From Styela clava (lineage: Eukaryota; Chordata; Ascidiacea; Stolidobranchia; Styelidae): a stretch of DNA of 64,000 nt. The translations under genes and the position numbers were made by a program. Position 1 is the stretch's first letter, and each line of letters begins with the position of its first letter. The DNA lies in assembly GCF_964204865.1 (NCBI RefSeq), contig NC_135253.1, positions 22,170,001 to 22,234,000 of the forward strand. The letters are read 5' to 3'. Below, one piece after another: positions 43,963-55,674 of this stretch. The notes under the pieces are model-generated. The model ran no database searches. It saw only the letters and a list, made by a program, of their open reading frames with translations, and was not told where the DNA came from.

Positions 43963-44270
43963 GCTCGCCACTGGATGCCGATTGATAAGACTGTTCACTC
44001 TTGTTTATATAATACCCTCAAAAACTTCCGAGTTTCCAGTCGCAAGAATTTTCACAGACAGCCGTCACGCTTGGCGGATCAAAAACCTTGTTCCCATGAA
44101 CCCACGCAAGGTAATCAGAGGTGCGATGGCGAGTGTATTCAACGCCTAGAACGATGAGCAACACCTCCGAGGGGAGGACTGACTCAAAATCCGAGCTATT
44201 GTATGTTCTAAATACTTGTACGTGACGGTTGTCGATACAAAAGAATTATGACAAAGTCAAATATAGGGTT

Positions 44271-44343
44271 TGTTTCCGCCCGTGCTCGAACCGGGGACCT
44301 TTCGCGTGTTAGGCGAACGTGATAACCACTACACTACGGAAAC
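44271..44343 (-). tRNA. tRNA-Val-AAC, 61A subfamily
   Basis: Copy of 30890 but with the normal D-stem base at 12. Confidence 0.72.
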
Positions 44344-44595
44344 TACGCGAGCCTAGGTGTGGATTTCTGCGATACATAATTCCCAAATTTCCAAACCTCT
44401 CGCAAATAACCATCCCTGCTTGGGCTTCGAACCTGCGAACCCACGCAAGGTAATCAGAGATGCGGTGGCGAGCGTATTCCAACGCCTAGAACGATGAGCA
44501 ACACCTCCGACGGGAGGACTCAAAATTCGAGCTATTGTATCTTTGAAATACTTATACGTGTTGTTTGTGAATGAAGTAAGGAAATAATAAACCCT

Positions 44596-44668
44596 TGTTT
44601 CCGCGCGGGCTCGAACCGGGGACCTTTCGCGTGTAAAGCGAACGTGATAACCACTACACTACGGAAAC
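44596..44668 (-). tRNA. tRNA-Val-UAC, 64C subfamily
   Basis: Copy of 31215. Confidence 0.72.
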
Positions 44669-44976
44669 GCTCGCCACTGGATGCCAATTGATAAGACTGT
44701 TCACTCTTGTTTACATAATACCCTCAAAAACTTCCGAGTTTCCAGTCGCAAGAATTTTCACAGACAGCCGTCACGCTTGGCGGATTAAAAACCTTGTTCC
44801 CATAAACCCACGCAAGGTAATCAGAGGTGCGATGGCGAGTGTATTCCAACGCCTAGAACGATGAGCAACACCTCCGAGGGGAGGACTGACTCAAAATCCG
44901 GGCTATTGTATGTTCTAAATACTTGTACGTGACGTTGTTGATAAAAAAGAATTATGACAAAGTCAAATGTAGGGTT

Positions 44977-45049
44977 TGTTTCCGCCCGTGCTCGAACCGG
45001 GGACCTTTCGCGTGTTAGGCAAACGTGATAACCACTACACTACGGAAAC
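44977..45049 (-). tRNA. tRNA-Val-AAC, 61A subfamily
   Basis: Copy of 31596. Confidence 0.7.
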
Positions 45050-45301
45050 TACGCGAGCCTAGGTGTGGATTTCTGCGATACATAATTCCCAAATTTCCAA
45101 ACCTCTCGCAAATAACCATCCCTGCTTGGGCTTCGAACCTGCGAACCCACGCAAGGTAATCAGATATGCGGTGGCGAGCGTATTCCAACGCCTAGAACGA
45201 TGAGCAACACCTCCGACGGGAGGACTCAAAATTCGAGCTATTGTATCTTTGAAATACTTATACGTGATGTTTGTGAATGAAGTAAGGAAATAATAAACCC
45301 T

Positions 45302-45374
45302 TGTTTCCGCCCGGGCTCGAACCGGGGACCTTTCGCGTGTAAAGCGAACGTGATAACCACTACACTACGGAAAC
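45302..45374 (-). tRNA. tRNA-Val-UAC
   Basis: Consensus; copy of 31921. Confidence 0.93.
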
Positions 45375-45682
45375 GCTCGCCACTGGATGCCAATTGATAA
45401 GACTGTTCACTCTTGTTTATATAATACCCTCAAAAACTTCCGAGTTTCCAGTCGCAAGAATTTTCACAGACAGCCGTCACGCTTGGCGGATTAAAAACCT
45501 TGTTCCCATAAACCCACGCAAGGTAATCAGAGGTGCGATGGCGAGTGTATTCCAACGCCTAGAACGATGAGCAACACCTCCGAGGGGAGGACTGACTCAA
45601 AATCCGGGCTATTGTATGTTCTAAATACTTGTACGTGACGTTGTTAATAAAAAAGAATTATGACAAAGTCAAATATAGGGTT

Positions 45683-45755
45683 TGTTTCCGCCCGTGCTCG
45701 AACCGGGGACCTTTCGCGTGTTAGGCGAACGTGATAACCACTACACTACGGAAAC
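45683..45755 (-). tRNA. tRNA-Val-AAC, 61A subfamily
   Basis: Copy of 32302. Confidence 0.72.
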
Positions 45756-46007
45756 TACGCGAGCCTAGGTGTGGATTTCTGCGATACATAATTCCCAAAT
45801 TTCCAAACCTCTCGCAAATAACCATCCCTGCTTGGGCTTCGAACCTGCGAACCCACGCAAGGTAATCAGAGATGCGGTGGCGAGCGTATTCCAACGCCTA
45901 GAACGATGAGCAACACCTCCGACGGGAGGACTCAAAATTCGAGCTATTGTATCTTTGAAATACTTATACGTGTTGTTTGTGAATGAAGTAAGGAAATAAT
46001 AAACCCT

Positions 46008-46080
46008 TGTTTCCGCGCGGGCTCGAACCGGGGACCTTTCGCGTGTAAAGCGAACGTGATAACCACTACACTGCGGAAAC
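46008..46080 (-). tRNA. tRNA-Val-UAC, 64C subfamily
   Basis: Copy of 32627 and 34406: 64 C and 8 C. Confidence 0.62.
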
Positions 46081-46388
46081 GCTCGCCACTGGATGCCAAT
46101 TGCTAAGACTGTTCACTCTTGTTTATATAATACCCTCAAAAACTTCCGAGTTTCCAGTCGCAAGAATTTTCACAGACAGCCGTCACGCTTGGCGGATTAA
46201 AAACCTTGTTCCCATAAACCCACGCAAGGTAATCAGAGGTGCGATGGCGAGTGTATTCCAACGCCTAGAACGATGAGCAACACCTCCGAGGGGAGGACTG
46301 ACTCAAAATCCGGGCTATTGTATGTTCTAAATACTTGTACGTGACGTTGTTGATAAAAAAGAATTATGACAAAGTCAAATGTAGGGTT

Positions 46389-46461
46389 TGTTTCCGCCCG
46401 TGCTCGAACCGGGGACCTTTCGCGTGTTAGGCGAACGTGATAACCACTACACTACGGAAAC
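46389..46461 (-). tRNA. tRNA-Val-AAC, 61A subfamily
   Basis: Copy of 34787 (offset 11602 from here on). Confidence 0.72.
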
Positions 46462-46713
46462 TACGCGAGCCTAGGTGTGGATTTCTGCGATACATAATTC
46501 CCAAATTTCCAAACCTCTCGCAAATAACCATCCCTGCTTGGGCTTCGAACCTGCGAACCCACGCAAGGTAATCAGAGATGCGGTGGCGAGCGTATTCCAA
46601 CGCCTAGAACGATGAGCAACACCTCCGACGGGAGGACTCAAAATTCGAGCTATTGTATCTTTGAAATACTTATACGTGATGTTTGTGAATGAAGTAAGGA
46701 AATAATAAACCCT

Positions 46714-46786
46714 TGTTTCCGCCCGGGCTCGAACCGGGGACCTTTCGCGTGTAAAGCGAACGTGATAACCACTACACTACGGAAAC
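46714..46786 (-). tRNA. tRNA-Val-UAC
   Basis: Consensus; copy of 35112. Confidence 0.93.
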
Positions 46787-47094
46787 GCTCGCCACTGGAT
46801 GCCAATTGATAAGACTGTTCACTCTTGTTTATATAATACCCTCAAAAACTTCCGAGTTTCCAGTCGCAAGAATTTTCACAGACAGCCGTCACGCTTGGCG
46901 GATTAAAAACCTTGTTCCCATAAACCCACGCAAGGTAATCAGAGGTGCGATGGCGAGTGTATTCCAACGCCTAGAACGATGAGCAACACCTCCGAGGGGA
47001 GGACTGACTCAAAATCCGGGCTATTGTATGTTCTAAATACTTGTACGTGAAGTTGTTGATAAAAAAGAATTATGACAAAGTCAAATGTAGGGTT

Positions 47095-47167
47095 TGTTTC
47101 CGCCCGTGCTCGAACCGGGGACCTTTCGCGTGTTAGGCGAACGTGATAACCACTACACTACGGAAAC
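47095..47167 (-). tRNA. tRNA-Val-AAC, 61A subfamily
   Basis: Copy of 35493. Confidence 0.72.
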
Positions 47168-47419
47168 TACGCGAGCCTAGGTGTGGATTTCTGCGATACA
47201 TAATTCCCAAATTTCCAAACCTCTCGCAAATAACCATACCTGCTTGGGCTTCGAACCTGCGAACCCACGCAAGGTAATCAGAAATGCGGTGGCGAGCGTA
47301 TTCCAACGCCTAGAACGATGAGCAACACCTCCGACGGGAGGACTCAAAATTCGAGCTATTGTATCTTTGAAATACTTATACGTGATGTTTGTGAATGAAG
47401 TAAGGAAATAATAAACCCT

Positions 47420-47492
47420 TGTTTCCGCCCGGGCTCGAACCGGGGACCTTTCGCGTGTAAAGCGAACGTGATAACCACTACACTACGGAAAC
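47420..47492 (-). tRNA. tRNA-Val-UAC
   Basis: Consensus; copy of 35818. Confidence 0.93.
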
Positions 47493-47800
47493 GCTCGCCA
47501 CTGGATGCCAATTGATAAGACTGTTCACTCTTGTTTATATAATACCCTCAAAAACTTCCGAGTTTCCAGTCGCAAGAATTTTCACAGACAGCCGTCACGC
47601 TTGGCGGATTAAAAACCTTGTTCCCATAAACCCACGCAAGGTAATCAGAGGTGCGATGGCGAGTGTATTCCAACGCCTAGAACGATGAGCAACACCTCCG
47701 AGGGGAGGACTGACTCAAAATCCGGGCTATTGTATGTTCTAAATACTTGTACGTGACGTTGTTGATAAAAAAGAATTATGACAAAGTCAAATGTAGGGTT

Positions 47801-47873
47801 TGTTTCCGCCCGGGCTCGAACCGGGGACCTTTCGCGTGTTAGGCGAACGTGATAACCACTACACTACGGAAAC
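47801..47873 (-). tRNA. tRNA-Val-AAC
   Basis: Consensus; copy of 36199. Confidence 0.93.
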
Positions 47874-48125
47874 TACGCGAGCCTAGGTGTGGGTTTCTGC
47901 GATACATAATTCCCAAATTTCCAAACCTCTCGCAAATAACCATCCCTGCTTGGGATTCGAACCTGCAAACCCACGCAAGGTAATCAGAGGTGCGATGGCG
48001 AGCGTATTCCAAGGCCTAGAACGATGAGCAACACCTCCGAGGGGAGGACTCAAAATTCGAGCTATTGTATCTTTGAAATACTTATACGTGATGTTTGTGA
48101 ATGAAGTAAGGAAATGATAAACCCT

Positions 48126-48198
48126 TGTTTCCGCCCGGGCTCGAACCGGGGACCTTTCGCGTGTAAAGCGAACGTGATAACCACTACACTACGGAAAC
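48126..48198 (-). tRNA. tRNA-Val-UAC
   Basis: Consensus; copy of 36524. Confidence 0.93.
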
Positions 48199-48334
48199 GC
48201 TTACCGCTGGAAGGCAATTGATAAGACTCTTCACTCTTGTGTATTTAATACCCTCAAAAACTTCCGAGTTTCCAGTCGCAAGAATTTTCACAGACAGCCG
48301 TCACGCTTGGCGATTTAAAAACCGTGTTCCCATA

Positions 48335-48708
48335 ATTAAAAGGTGATACAGCGCAATTTTGGATGAAATATCAGATCTCATACGATTCAAAGAAAATTTA
48401 GGAATAAATCAAAGTAATATCTTTCTGACAAAAAAATCAATCTTTCACCACTAAACATTTCAAAGCAATTGGTCTAGTATTCAAAGAGAAAAGCGAATAT
48501 ATCATGACGAAGAAGAAGGACATCAACAAGAACAACAACATAATATCAAAACGATTCAACGGTCCACGTGTCCAATAAGATAACAACGAGTCGCTCAGAC
48601 ACTTCTTTCTCATGATTTCCACGCATTGTTGTTGTTGTTGCCTTTGTTTTTGTGGCTTTGCGTGTTATTTGTCAGTTTTCATACAAGTTTTCAAAAAAAA
48701 AAGTGGTA
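48335..48708. repeat. L block
   Basis: Copy of 36733-37106. Confidence 0.88.
48693..48702 (-). terminator. Oligo-T Pol III terminator
   Basis: T10, 26 nt past the gene at 48729. Confidence 0.66.
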
Positions 48709-48728
48709 GTAAGGAAATGATAAACCCT

Positions 48729-48801
48729 TGTTTCCGCCCGGGCTCGAACCGGGGACCTTTCGCGTGTAAAGCGAACGTGATAACCACTACACTACGGAAA
48801 C
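48729..48801 (-). tRNA. tRNA-Val-UAC
   Basis: Consensus; copy of 37127. Confidence 0.94.
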
Positions 48802-49110
48802 GCCCGCCACTGGACGTCAATTGATAAGACTGTTCACTCTTGTTTATATAATACCCTCAAAAACTTCCGAGTTTCCAGTCGCAAGAATTTTCACAGACAG
48901 CCGACACGCTTGGCGGATTAAAAACCTTGTTCCCATAAACCCACGCAAAGTAATCAGAGGTGCGATGGCGAGTGTATTCCAACGCCTAGAACGATGAGCA
49001 ACACCTCCGAGGGGAGGACTGACTCAAAATCCGAGCTATGGTATGTTCTAAATACTTGTACGTGACGGTTGTCGATACAAAAGAATTATGACAAAGTCAA
49101 ATGGAGGGTT

Positions 49111-49183
49111 TGTTTCCGCCCGAGCTCGAACCTGGGACCTTTCGCGTGTTAGGCGAACGTGATAACCACTACACTACGGAAAC
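49111..49183 (-). tRNA. tRNA-Val-AAC, T-stem mismatch
   Basis: Copy of 37509. Confidence 0.68.
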
Positions 49184-49435
49184 TCCACGAGCCTAGGGGT
49201 GAATTTCTGCAAAACATAATTCCCAAATTTCCAAACCTCTCGCAAATACCCATCCCTGCTTGGGATTCGAACCTGCAAACCCACGCAAGGTAATCAGAGG
49301 TGCGGTGGCGAGCGTATTCCAACGCCTAGAACGATGAGCAACACTTCCGACGGGAGGACTCAAAATTCGAGCTATTGTATCTTTGAAATACTTAAACGTG
49401 ATGTTTGTGAATGAAGTAAGGTAATAATAAACCCT

Positions 49436-49508
49436 TGTTTCCGCCCGGGCTCGAACCGGGGACCTTTCGCGTGTAAAGCGAACGTGATAACCACTACACT
49501 ACGGAAAC
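49436..49508 (-). tRNA. tRNA-Val-UAC
   Basis: Consensus; copy of 37834. Confidence 0.93.
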
Positions 49509-49816
49509 GCTCGCCACTGGATGCCGATTGATAAGACTGTTCACTCTTGTTTATATAATACCCTCAAAAACTTCCGAGTTTCCAGTCGCAAGAATTTTCA
49601 CAGACAGCCGTCACGCTTGGCGGATTAAAAACCTTGTTCCCATAAATCCACGCAAGGTAATCAGATGTGCGATGGCGAGTGTATTCAACGCCTAGAACGA
49701 TGAGCAACACCTCCGAGGGGAGGACTGACTCAAAATCCGAGCTATTGTATGTTCTAAATACTTGTACGTGACGGTTGTCGATACAAAGGAATTATGACAA
49801 AGTCAAATATAGGGTT

Positions 49817-49889
49817 TGTTTCAACCCGGGCTCGAACCGGGGACCTTTCGCGTGTTAGGCGAACGTGATAACCACTGCACTACGGAAAC
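49817..49889 (-). tRNA. tRNA-Val-AAC, acceptor mismatch
   Basis: Copy of 38215. Confidence 0.66.
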
Positions 49890-50141
49890 TACGCGAGCCT
49901 AGGTGTGGATTTCTGCGATACATAATTCCCAAATTTCCAAACCTCTCGCAAATAACCATCCCTGCTTGGGCTTCGAACCTGCGAACCCACGCAAGGTAAT
50001 CAGAGATGCGGTGGCGAGCGTATTCCAACGCCTAGAACGATGAGCAACACCTCCGATGGGAGGACTCAAAATTCGAGCTATTGTATCTTTGAAATACTTA
50101 TACGTGATGTTTGTGAATGAAGTAAGGAAATAATAAACCCT

Positions 50142-50214
50142 TGTTTCCGCCCGGGCTCGAACCGGGGACCTTTCGCGTGTAAAGCGAACGTGATAACCAC
50201 TACACTACGGAAAC
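50142..50214 (-). tRNA. tRNA-Val-UAC
   Basis: Consensus; copy of 38540. Confidence 0.93.
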
Positions 50215-50522
50215 GCTCGCCACTGGATGCCAATTGATAAGACTGTTCACTCTTGTTTATATAATACCCTCAAAAACTTCCGAGTTTCCAGTCGCAAGAA
50301 TTTTCACAGACAGCCGTCACGCTTGGCGGATTAAAAACCTTGTTCCCATAAACCCACGCAAGGTAATCAGAGGTGCGATGGCGAGTGTATTCCAACGCCT
50401 AGAACGATGAGCAACACCTCCGAGGGGAGGACTGACTCAAAATCCGGGCTATTGTATGTTCTAAATACTTGTACGTGACGTTGTTGATAAAAAAGAATTA
50501 TGACAAAGTCAAATGTAGGGTT

Positions 50523-50595
50523 TGTTTCCGCCCGGGCACGAACCGGGGACCTTTCGCGTGTTAGGCGAACGTGATAACCACTACACTACGGAAAC
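50523..50595 (-). tRNA. tRNA-Val-AAC, A58 lost
   Basis: Copy of 38921. Confidence 0.66.
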
Positions 50596-50839
50596 TACGC
50601 GAGCCTAGGTGTGGATTTCTGCGATACATAATTCCCAAACCTCTCGCAAATAACCATCCCTGCTTGGGATTCGAACCTGCAAACCCACGCAAGGTAATCA
50701 GAGGTGCGATGGCGAGCGTATTTCAAGGCCTAGAACGATGAGCAACACCTCCGAGGGGAGGACTCAAAATTCGAGCTATTGTATCTTCGAAATACTTATA
50801 CGTGATGTTTGTGAATGAAGTAAGGAAATGATGAACCTT

Positions 50840-50912
50840 TGTTTCCGCCCGGGCTCGAACCGGGGACCTTTCGCGTGCAAAGCGAACGTGATAACCACTA
50901 CACTACGGAAAC
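50840..50912 (-). tRNA. Val-body tRNA with UGC (Ala) anticodon
   Basis: Copy of 39238 (offset 11602): same loop TTTGCAC on a valine body. Confidence 0.9.
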
Positions 50913-51048
50913 GCTCACCACTGGACGGCAATTGATAAGACTGTTCACTCTTGTGTATTTAATACCCTCAAAAACTTCCGAGTTTCCAGTCGCAAGAATT
51001 TTCACAGACAGCCGTCACGCTTGGCGGATTAAAAACCGTGTTCCCATA

Positions 51049-51430
51049 ATTAAAAGGTGATACAGCGCAATTTTGGATGAAATATCAGATCTCATACGAT
51101 TCATAGAAAATTTAGGAATAAATCAAAGTAATATCCTTCTGACAAAAAAATCAATCTTTCACCACTAAACATTTCAAAGCAATTGGTCTAGTATTCAAAG
51201 AGAAAAGCGAATATATCATGACGAAGAAGAATGACATCAACAAGAACAACAACATGATATCAAAACGATTCAACGGTCCACGTGTCCAATAAGACAACAA
51301 CGAGTCGCTCAGACACTTCTTTCGCATGATTTCCACGCATTGTTGTTGTTGTTGTTGTTGCTTTTGTTATTTGTGGCTTTGCGTGTTATTTGTCAGTTTT
51401 CATACAAGTTTTCAAAAAAAAAAAGTGGTA
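51049..51430. repeat. L block
   Basis: Left part copies 39447-39825; the right part differs (cttttgttatttgtgg), marking the end of the large duplication near 51350. Confidence 0.88.
51414..51424 (-). terminator. Oligo-T Pol III terminator
   Basis: T11, 26 nt past the gene at 51451. Confidence 0.67.
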
Positions 51431-51450
51431 GTAAAGAAATGATAAACCCT

Positions 51451-51523
51451 TGTTTCCGCCCGGGCTCGAACCGAGGACCTTTCGCGTGTAAAGTGAACGT
51501 GATAACCACTACACTACGGAAAC
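51451..51523 (-). tRNA. tRNA-Val-UAC, stem mismatch
   Basis: Position 30 A mismatches C40; position 50 T wobbles. Confidence 0.7.
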
Positions 51524-51832
51524 GCTCGTCACTGGACGCCAATTGATAAGACTGTTCACTCTTGTTTATATATTACCCTCAAAAACTTCCGAGTTTCCAG
51601 TCGCAAGAATTTTCACAGACAGCCGTCACGCTTGGCGGATTAAAAACCTTGTTCCCATAAACCCACGCAAGGTAATCAGAGGTGCGATGGCGAGTGTATT
51701 CCAACGCCTAGAACGATGAGCAACACCTCCGAGGGGAGGACTGACTCAAAATCCGAGCTATTGTATGTTCTAAATACTTGTACGTGAAGGTTGTCGATAC
51801 AAAAGAATTATGACAAAGTCAAACGGAGGGTT

Positions 51833-51905
51833 TGTTTCCGCCCGGGCTCGAACCGGGGACCTTTCGCATGTTAGGCGAACGTGATAACCACTACACTACG
51901 GAAAC
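51833..51905 (-). tRNA. tRNA-Val-AAC
   Basis: Val-A body with loop CTAACAT (position 38). Confidence 0.88.
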
Positions 51906-52156
51906 TACACGAGCCTAGGTGTAGATTTCTGCGATACATAATTCCAAATTTCCAAACCTCTCGCAAATAACCATCCCTGCTTGGGATTCGAACCTGCAAA
52001 CCCACGCAAGGTAATCTGAGGTGCGGTGGCGAGCGTATTCCAACGCCTAGAACGATGAGCAACACTTCCGACGGGAGGACTCAAAATTCGAGCTATTGTA
52101 TCTTTGAAATACTTATACGTGATGTTTGTGAATGAAGTAAGGTAATAATAAACCCT

Positions 52157-52229
52157 TGTTTCCGCCCGGGCTCGAACCGGGGACCTTTCGCGTGTAAAGC
52201 GAACGTGATAACCACTACACTACGGAAAC
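52157..52229 (-). tRNA. tRNA-Val-UAC
   Basis: Consensus Val-U body. Confidence 0.93.
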
Positions 52230-52333
52230 GCTCGCCACTGGATGCCGATTGATAAGACTGTTCACTCTTGTTTATATAATACCCTCAAAAACTTCCGAGT
52301 TTCCAGTCGCAAGAATTTTCACAGACAGAACAT

Positions 52334-52360
52334 ACGTGATAACCACTACACTACGGAAAC
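52334..52360 (-). pseudogene. tRNA-Val 5' fragment
   Basis: Only body positions 1-27 remain (acceptor 5' strand and D arm), joined to S2 at cacagacagaacat. Anticodon lost; the right flank is Val-A type. Confidence 0.85.
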
Positions 52361-52612
52361 TACGCGAGCCTAGGTGTGGATTTCTGCGATACATAATTCC
52401 CAAATTTCCAAACCTCTCGCAAATAACCATCCCTGCTTGGGATTCGAACCTGCAAACCCACGCAAGGTAATCAGAGGTGCGATGGCGAGCGTATTCCAAC
52501 GCCTAGAACGATGAGCAACACCTCCTAGGGAAGGACTGAAAATTCGAGCTACTGTATCTTCGAAATACTTATACGTGATGTTTGTGAATGAAGTAAGGAA
52601 ATGATGAACCTT

Positions 52613-52685
52613 TGTTTCCGCCCGGGCTCGAACCGGGGACCTTTCGCGTGTAAAGCAAACGTGATAACCACTACACTACGGAAAC
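52613..52685 (-). tRNA. tRNA-Val-UAC
   Basis: Val-U body, position 29 T (wobble). Confidence 0.86.
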
Positions 52686-52994
52686 GCTCGCCACTGGACG
52701 CCAATTGATAAGACTGTTCACTCTTGTTTATATAATACCCTCAAAAACTTCCGAGTTTCTAGTCGCAAGATTTTTCACAGACAGCCGTCACGCTTGGCGG
52801 ATTAAAAACCTTGTTCCCATAAACCCACGCAAGGTAATCTGAGGTGCGATGGCGAGTGTATTCCTACGCCTAGAACGATGAGCAACACCTCCGAGGGGAG
52901 GACTGACTCAAAATCCGAGCTATTGTATGTTCTAAATACTTGTACGTGACGGTTGTTGATACAAAAAAATTATGACAAAGTCAAATGTAGGGTT

Positions 52995-53067
52995 TGTTTC
53001 CGCCCGGTCTCGAACCGGGGACCTTTCGCGTGTTAGGCGAACGTGATAACCACTACACTACGGAAAC
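52995..53067 (-). tRNA. tRNA-Val-AAC
   Basis: Val-A body, T-loop position 60 A. Confidence 0.9.
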
Positions 53068-53330
53068 TCCACGAGCCTGGGGGTGAATTTCTGCAAAACA
53101 TAATTCCCAAATTTCCAAACCTCTCGCAAATAACCATTCCTGCTTGGGATTCGAACCTGCAAACCCACGCAAGGCAATCAGAGGTGCGATGGCGAGCATA
53201 TATCAACGCCTAGAACGATGAGCAACACCTCCGAGGGGAGGACTCAAAATCCGGGCTATTGTATGTTCTAAATACTTGTACGTGACGGTTGTTGATAAAA
53301 AAGAATTATGACAGAGTCAAATGTAGGGTT

Positions 53331-53403
53331 TGTTTCCGCCCGGGCTCGAACCGGGGACCTTTCGCGTGTTAGGCGAACGTGATAACCACTACACTACGGA
53401 AAC
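53331..53403 (-). tRNA. tRNA-Val-AAC
   Basis: Consensus; follows another Val-A through an S1-to-S2 recombinant spacer. Confidence 0.92.
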
Positions 53404-53655
53404 TACGCGAGCCTAGGTGAGGATTTCTGCCATACATAATTCCCAAATTTCCAAACCTCTCGCAAATACCCATCCCTGCTTGGGATTCGAACCTGCAAAC
53501 CCACGCAAGGTAATCAGAGGTGCGATGGCGAGCGTATTCCAACGCCTAGAACGATGAGCAACACCTCCGAGGGGAGGACTCAAAATTCGAGCTATTATAT
53601 CTTTGAAATACTTATACGTGATGTTTGTGAATGAAGTAAGGAAATGATAAACCCT

Positions 53656-53728
53656 TGTTTCCGCCCGGGCTCGAACCGGGGACCTTTCGCGTGTAAAGCG
53701 AACGTGATAACCACTACACTACGGAAAC
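53656..53728 (-). tRNA. tRNA-Val-UAC
   Basis: Consensus Val-U body. Confidence 0.93.
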
Positions 53729-54037
53729 GCTCGCCACTGGACGCCAATTGATAAGACTCTTCACTCTTGTTTATATAATACCCTCAAAAACTTCCGAGTT
53801 TCTAGTCGCAAGATTTTTCACAGACAGCCGTCACGCTTGGCGGATTAAAAACCTTGTTCCCATAAACCCACGCAAGGTAATCAGAGGTGCGATGGCGAGT
53901 GTATTCCTACGCCTAGAACGATGAGCAACACCTCCGAGGGGAGGACTGACTCAAAATCCGAGCTATTGTATGTTCTAAATACTTGTACGTGACGGTTGTT
54001 GATAAACAAGAATTATGACAAAGTCAAATGTAGGGTT

Positions 54038-54081
54038 TGTTTCCGCCCGGGCTCAAACCGGTGACCTTTCACGTGTTAGGC
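54038..54081 (-). pseudogene. tRNA-Val-AAC 3' fragment fused to L
   Basis: The 3' part of a Val-A gene (T arm, variable loop, anticodon) runs directly into L at agatctcatacg. T loop and T stem also mutated. Repeated at 54820. Confidence 0.88.
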
Positions 54082-54417
54082 AGATCTCATACGATTCATA
54101 GAAAATTTAGGAATAAATCAAAGTAATATCCTTCTGACAAAAAAATCAATCTTTCACCACTAAACATTTCAAAGCAATTGGTCTAGTATTCAAAGAGAGA
54201 AGCGAATATATCATGACGAAGAAGAAGGACATCAACAAGAACGACAACATAATATCAAAACGATTCAACGGTCCACGTGTCCAATAAGACAACAACGAGT
54301 CGCTTAGACACTTCTTTCGCATGATTTCCACGCATTGTTGTTGTTGTTGCCTTTGTTTTTGTGGCTTTGCGTGTTATTTGTCAGTTTTCATACAAGTTTT
54401 CAAAAAAAAAAGTGGTA
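54082..54417. repeat. L block, 5'-truncated
   Basis: L lacking its first 45 or so bases, fused to the tRNA fragment. Minus-strand frame 54146-54331 reads MLSFLLM. Confidence 0.87.
54402..54411 (-). terminator. Oligo-T Pol III terminator
   Basis: T10, 26 nt past the gene at 54438. Confidence 0.66.
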
Positions 54418-54437
54418 GTAAGGAAATTATAAACCCT

Positions 54438-54510
54438 TGTTTCCGCCCGGGCTCGAACCGGGGACCTTTCGCGTGTAAAGCGAACGTGATAACCACTACA
54501 CTACGGAAAC
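54438..54510 (-). tRNA. tRNA-Val-UAC
   Basis: Consensus Val-U body. Confidence 0.93.
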
Positions 54511-54819
54511 GCTCACCACTGGACGCCAATTCATAAGACTGTTCACTCTTGTTTATTTAATACCCTCAAAAACTTCCGAGTTTCCAGTCGCAAGAATTTT
54601 CACAGACAGCCGTCACGCTTGGCGGATTAAAAAACGTGTTCCCATAAACCCACGCAAGGTAATCAGAGGTGCTATGGCGAGTGTATTCCAACGCCTAGAA
54701 CGATGAGCAACACCTCCGAGGGAAGGACTGACTCAAAATCCGAGCTATTGTATGTTTTAAATACTTGTACGTGACGGTTGTCAATACAAAAGAATTATGA
54801 CAAAGTCAAATGGAGGGTT

Positions 54820-54863
54820 TGTTTCCGCCCGGGCTCAAACCGGTGACCTTTCACGTGTTAGGC
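54820..54863 (-). pseudogene. tRNA-Val-AAC 3' fragment fused to L
   Basis: Copy of 54038-54081 (offset 782). Confidence 0.88.
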
Positions 54864-55199
54864 AGATCTCATACGATTCATAGAAAATTTAGGAATAAAT
54901 CAAAGTAATATCCTTCTGAAAAAAAAATCAATCTTTCACCACTAAACATTTCAAAGCAATTGGTCTAGTATTCAAAGAGAGAAGCGAATATATCATGACG
55001 AAGAAGAAGGACATCAACAAGAACGACAACATAATATCAAAACGATTCAACGGTCCACGTGTCCAATAAGACAACAACGAGTCGCTCAGACACTTCTTTC
55101 GCATGATTTCCACGCATTGTTGTTGTTGTTGCCTTTGTTTTTGTGGCTTTGCGTGTTATTTGTCAGTTTTCATACAAGTTTTCAAAAAAAAAAGTGGTA
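54864..55199. repeat. L block, 5'-truncated
   Basis: Copy of 54082-54417 (offset 782). Confidence 0.87.
55184..55193 (-). terminator. Oligo-T Pol III terminator
   Basis: T10, 26 nt past the gene at 55220. Confidence 0.66.
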
Positions 55200-55219
55200 G
55201 TAAGGAAATTATAAACCCT

Positions 55220-55292
55220 TGTTTCCGCCCGGGCTCGAACCGGGGACCTTTCGCGTGTAAAGCGAACGTGATAACCACTACACGACGTAAAC
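55220..55292 (-). tRNA. tRNA-Val-UAC, acceptor mismatch
   Basis: Position 5 C to A (A5-G68) and 9 A to C. Same pair of changes at 60592, 62278 and 63871. Confidence 0.72.
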
Positions 55293-55601
55293 GCTCGCCA
55301 CTGGACGCCAATTGATAAGACTGTTCACTCTTGTTTATATAATACCCTCAAAAACTTCCGAGTTTCCAGTCGCAAGAATTTTCACAGACAGCCGTCACGC
55401 TTGGCGGATTAAAAACCTTGTTCCCATAAACCCACGCAAGGTAATCAGAGGTGCGATGGCGAGTGTATTCCAACGCCTAGAACGATGAGCAACAACTCCG
55501 AGGGGAGGACTGACTCAAAATCCGAGCTATTGTATGTTCTAAATACTTGTACGTGACGGTTGTCAATACAAAAAAATTATGACAAAGTCAAATGGAGGGT
55601 T

Positions 55602-55674
55602 TGTTTCCGCCCGGGCTCGAACCGGGGACCTTTCGCGTGTTAGGCGAACGTGATAACCACTACACTACGGAAAC
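55602..55674 (-). tRNA. tRNA-Val-AAC
   Basis: Consensus Val-A body. Confidence 0.93.
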
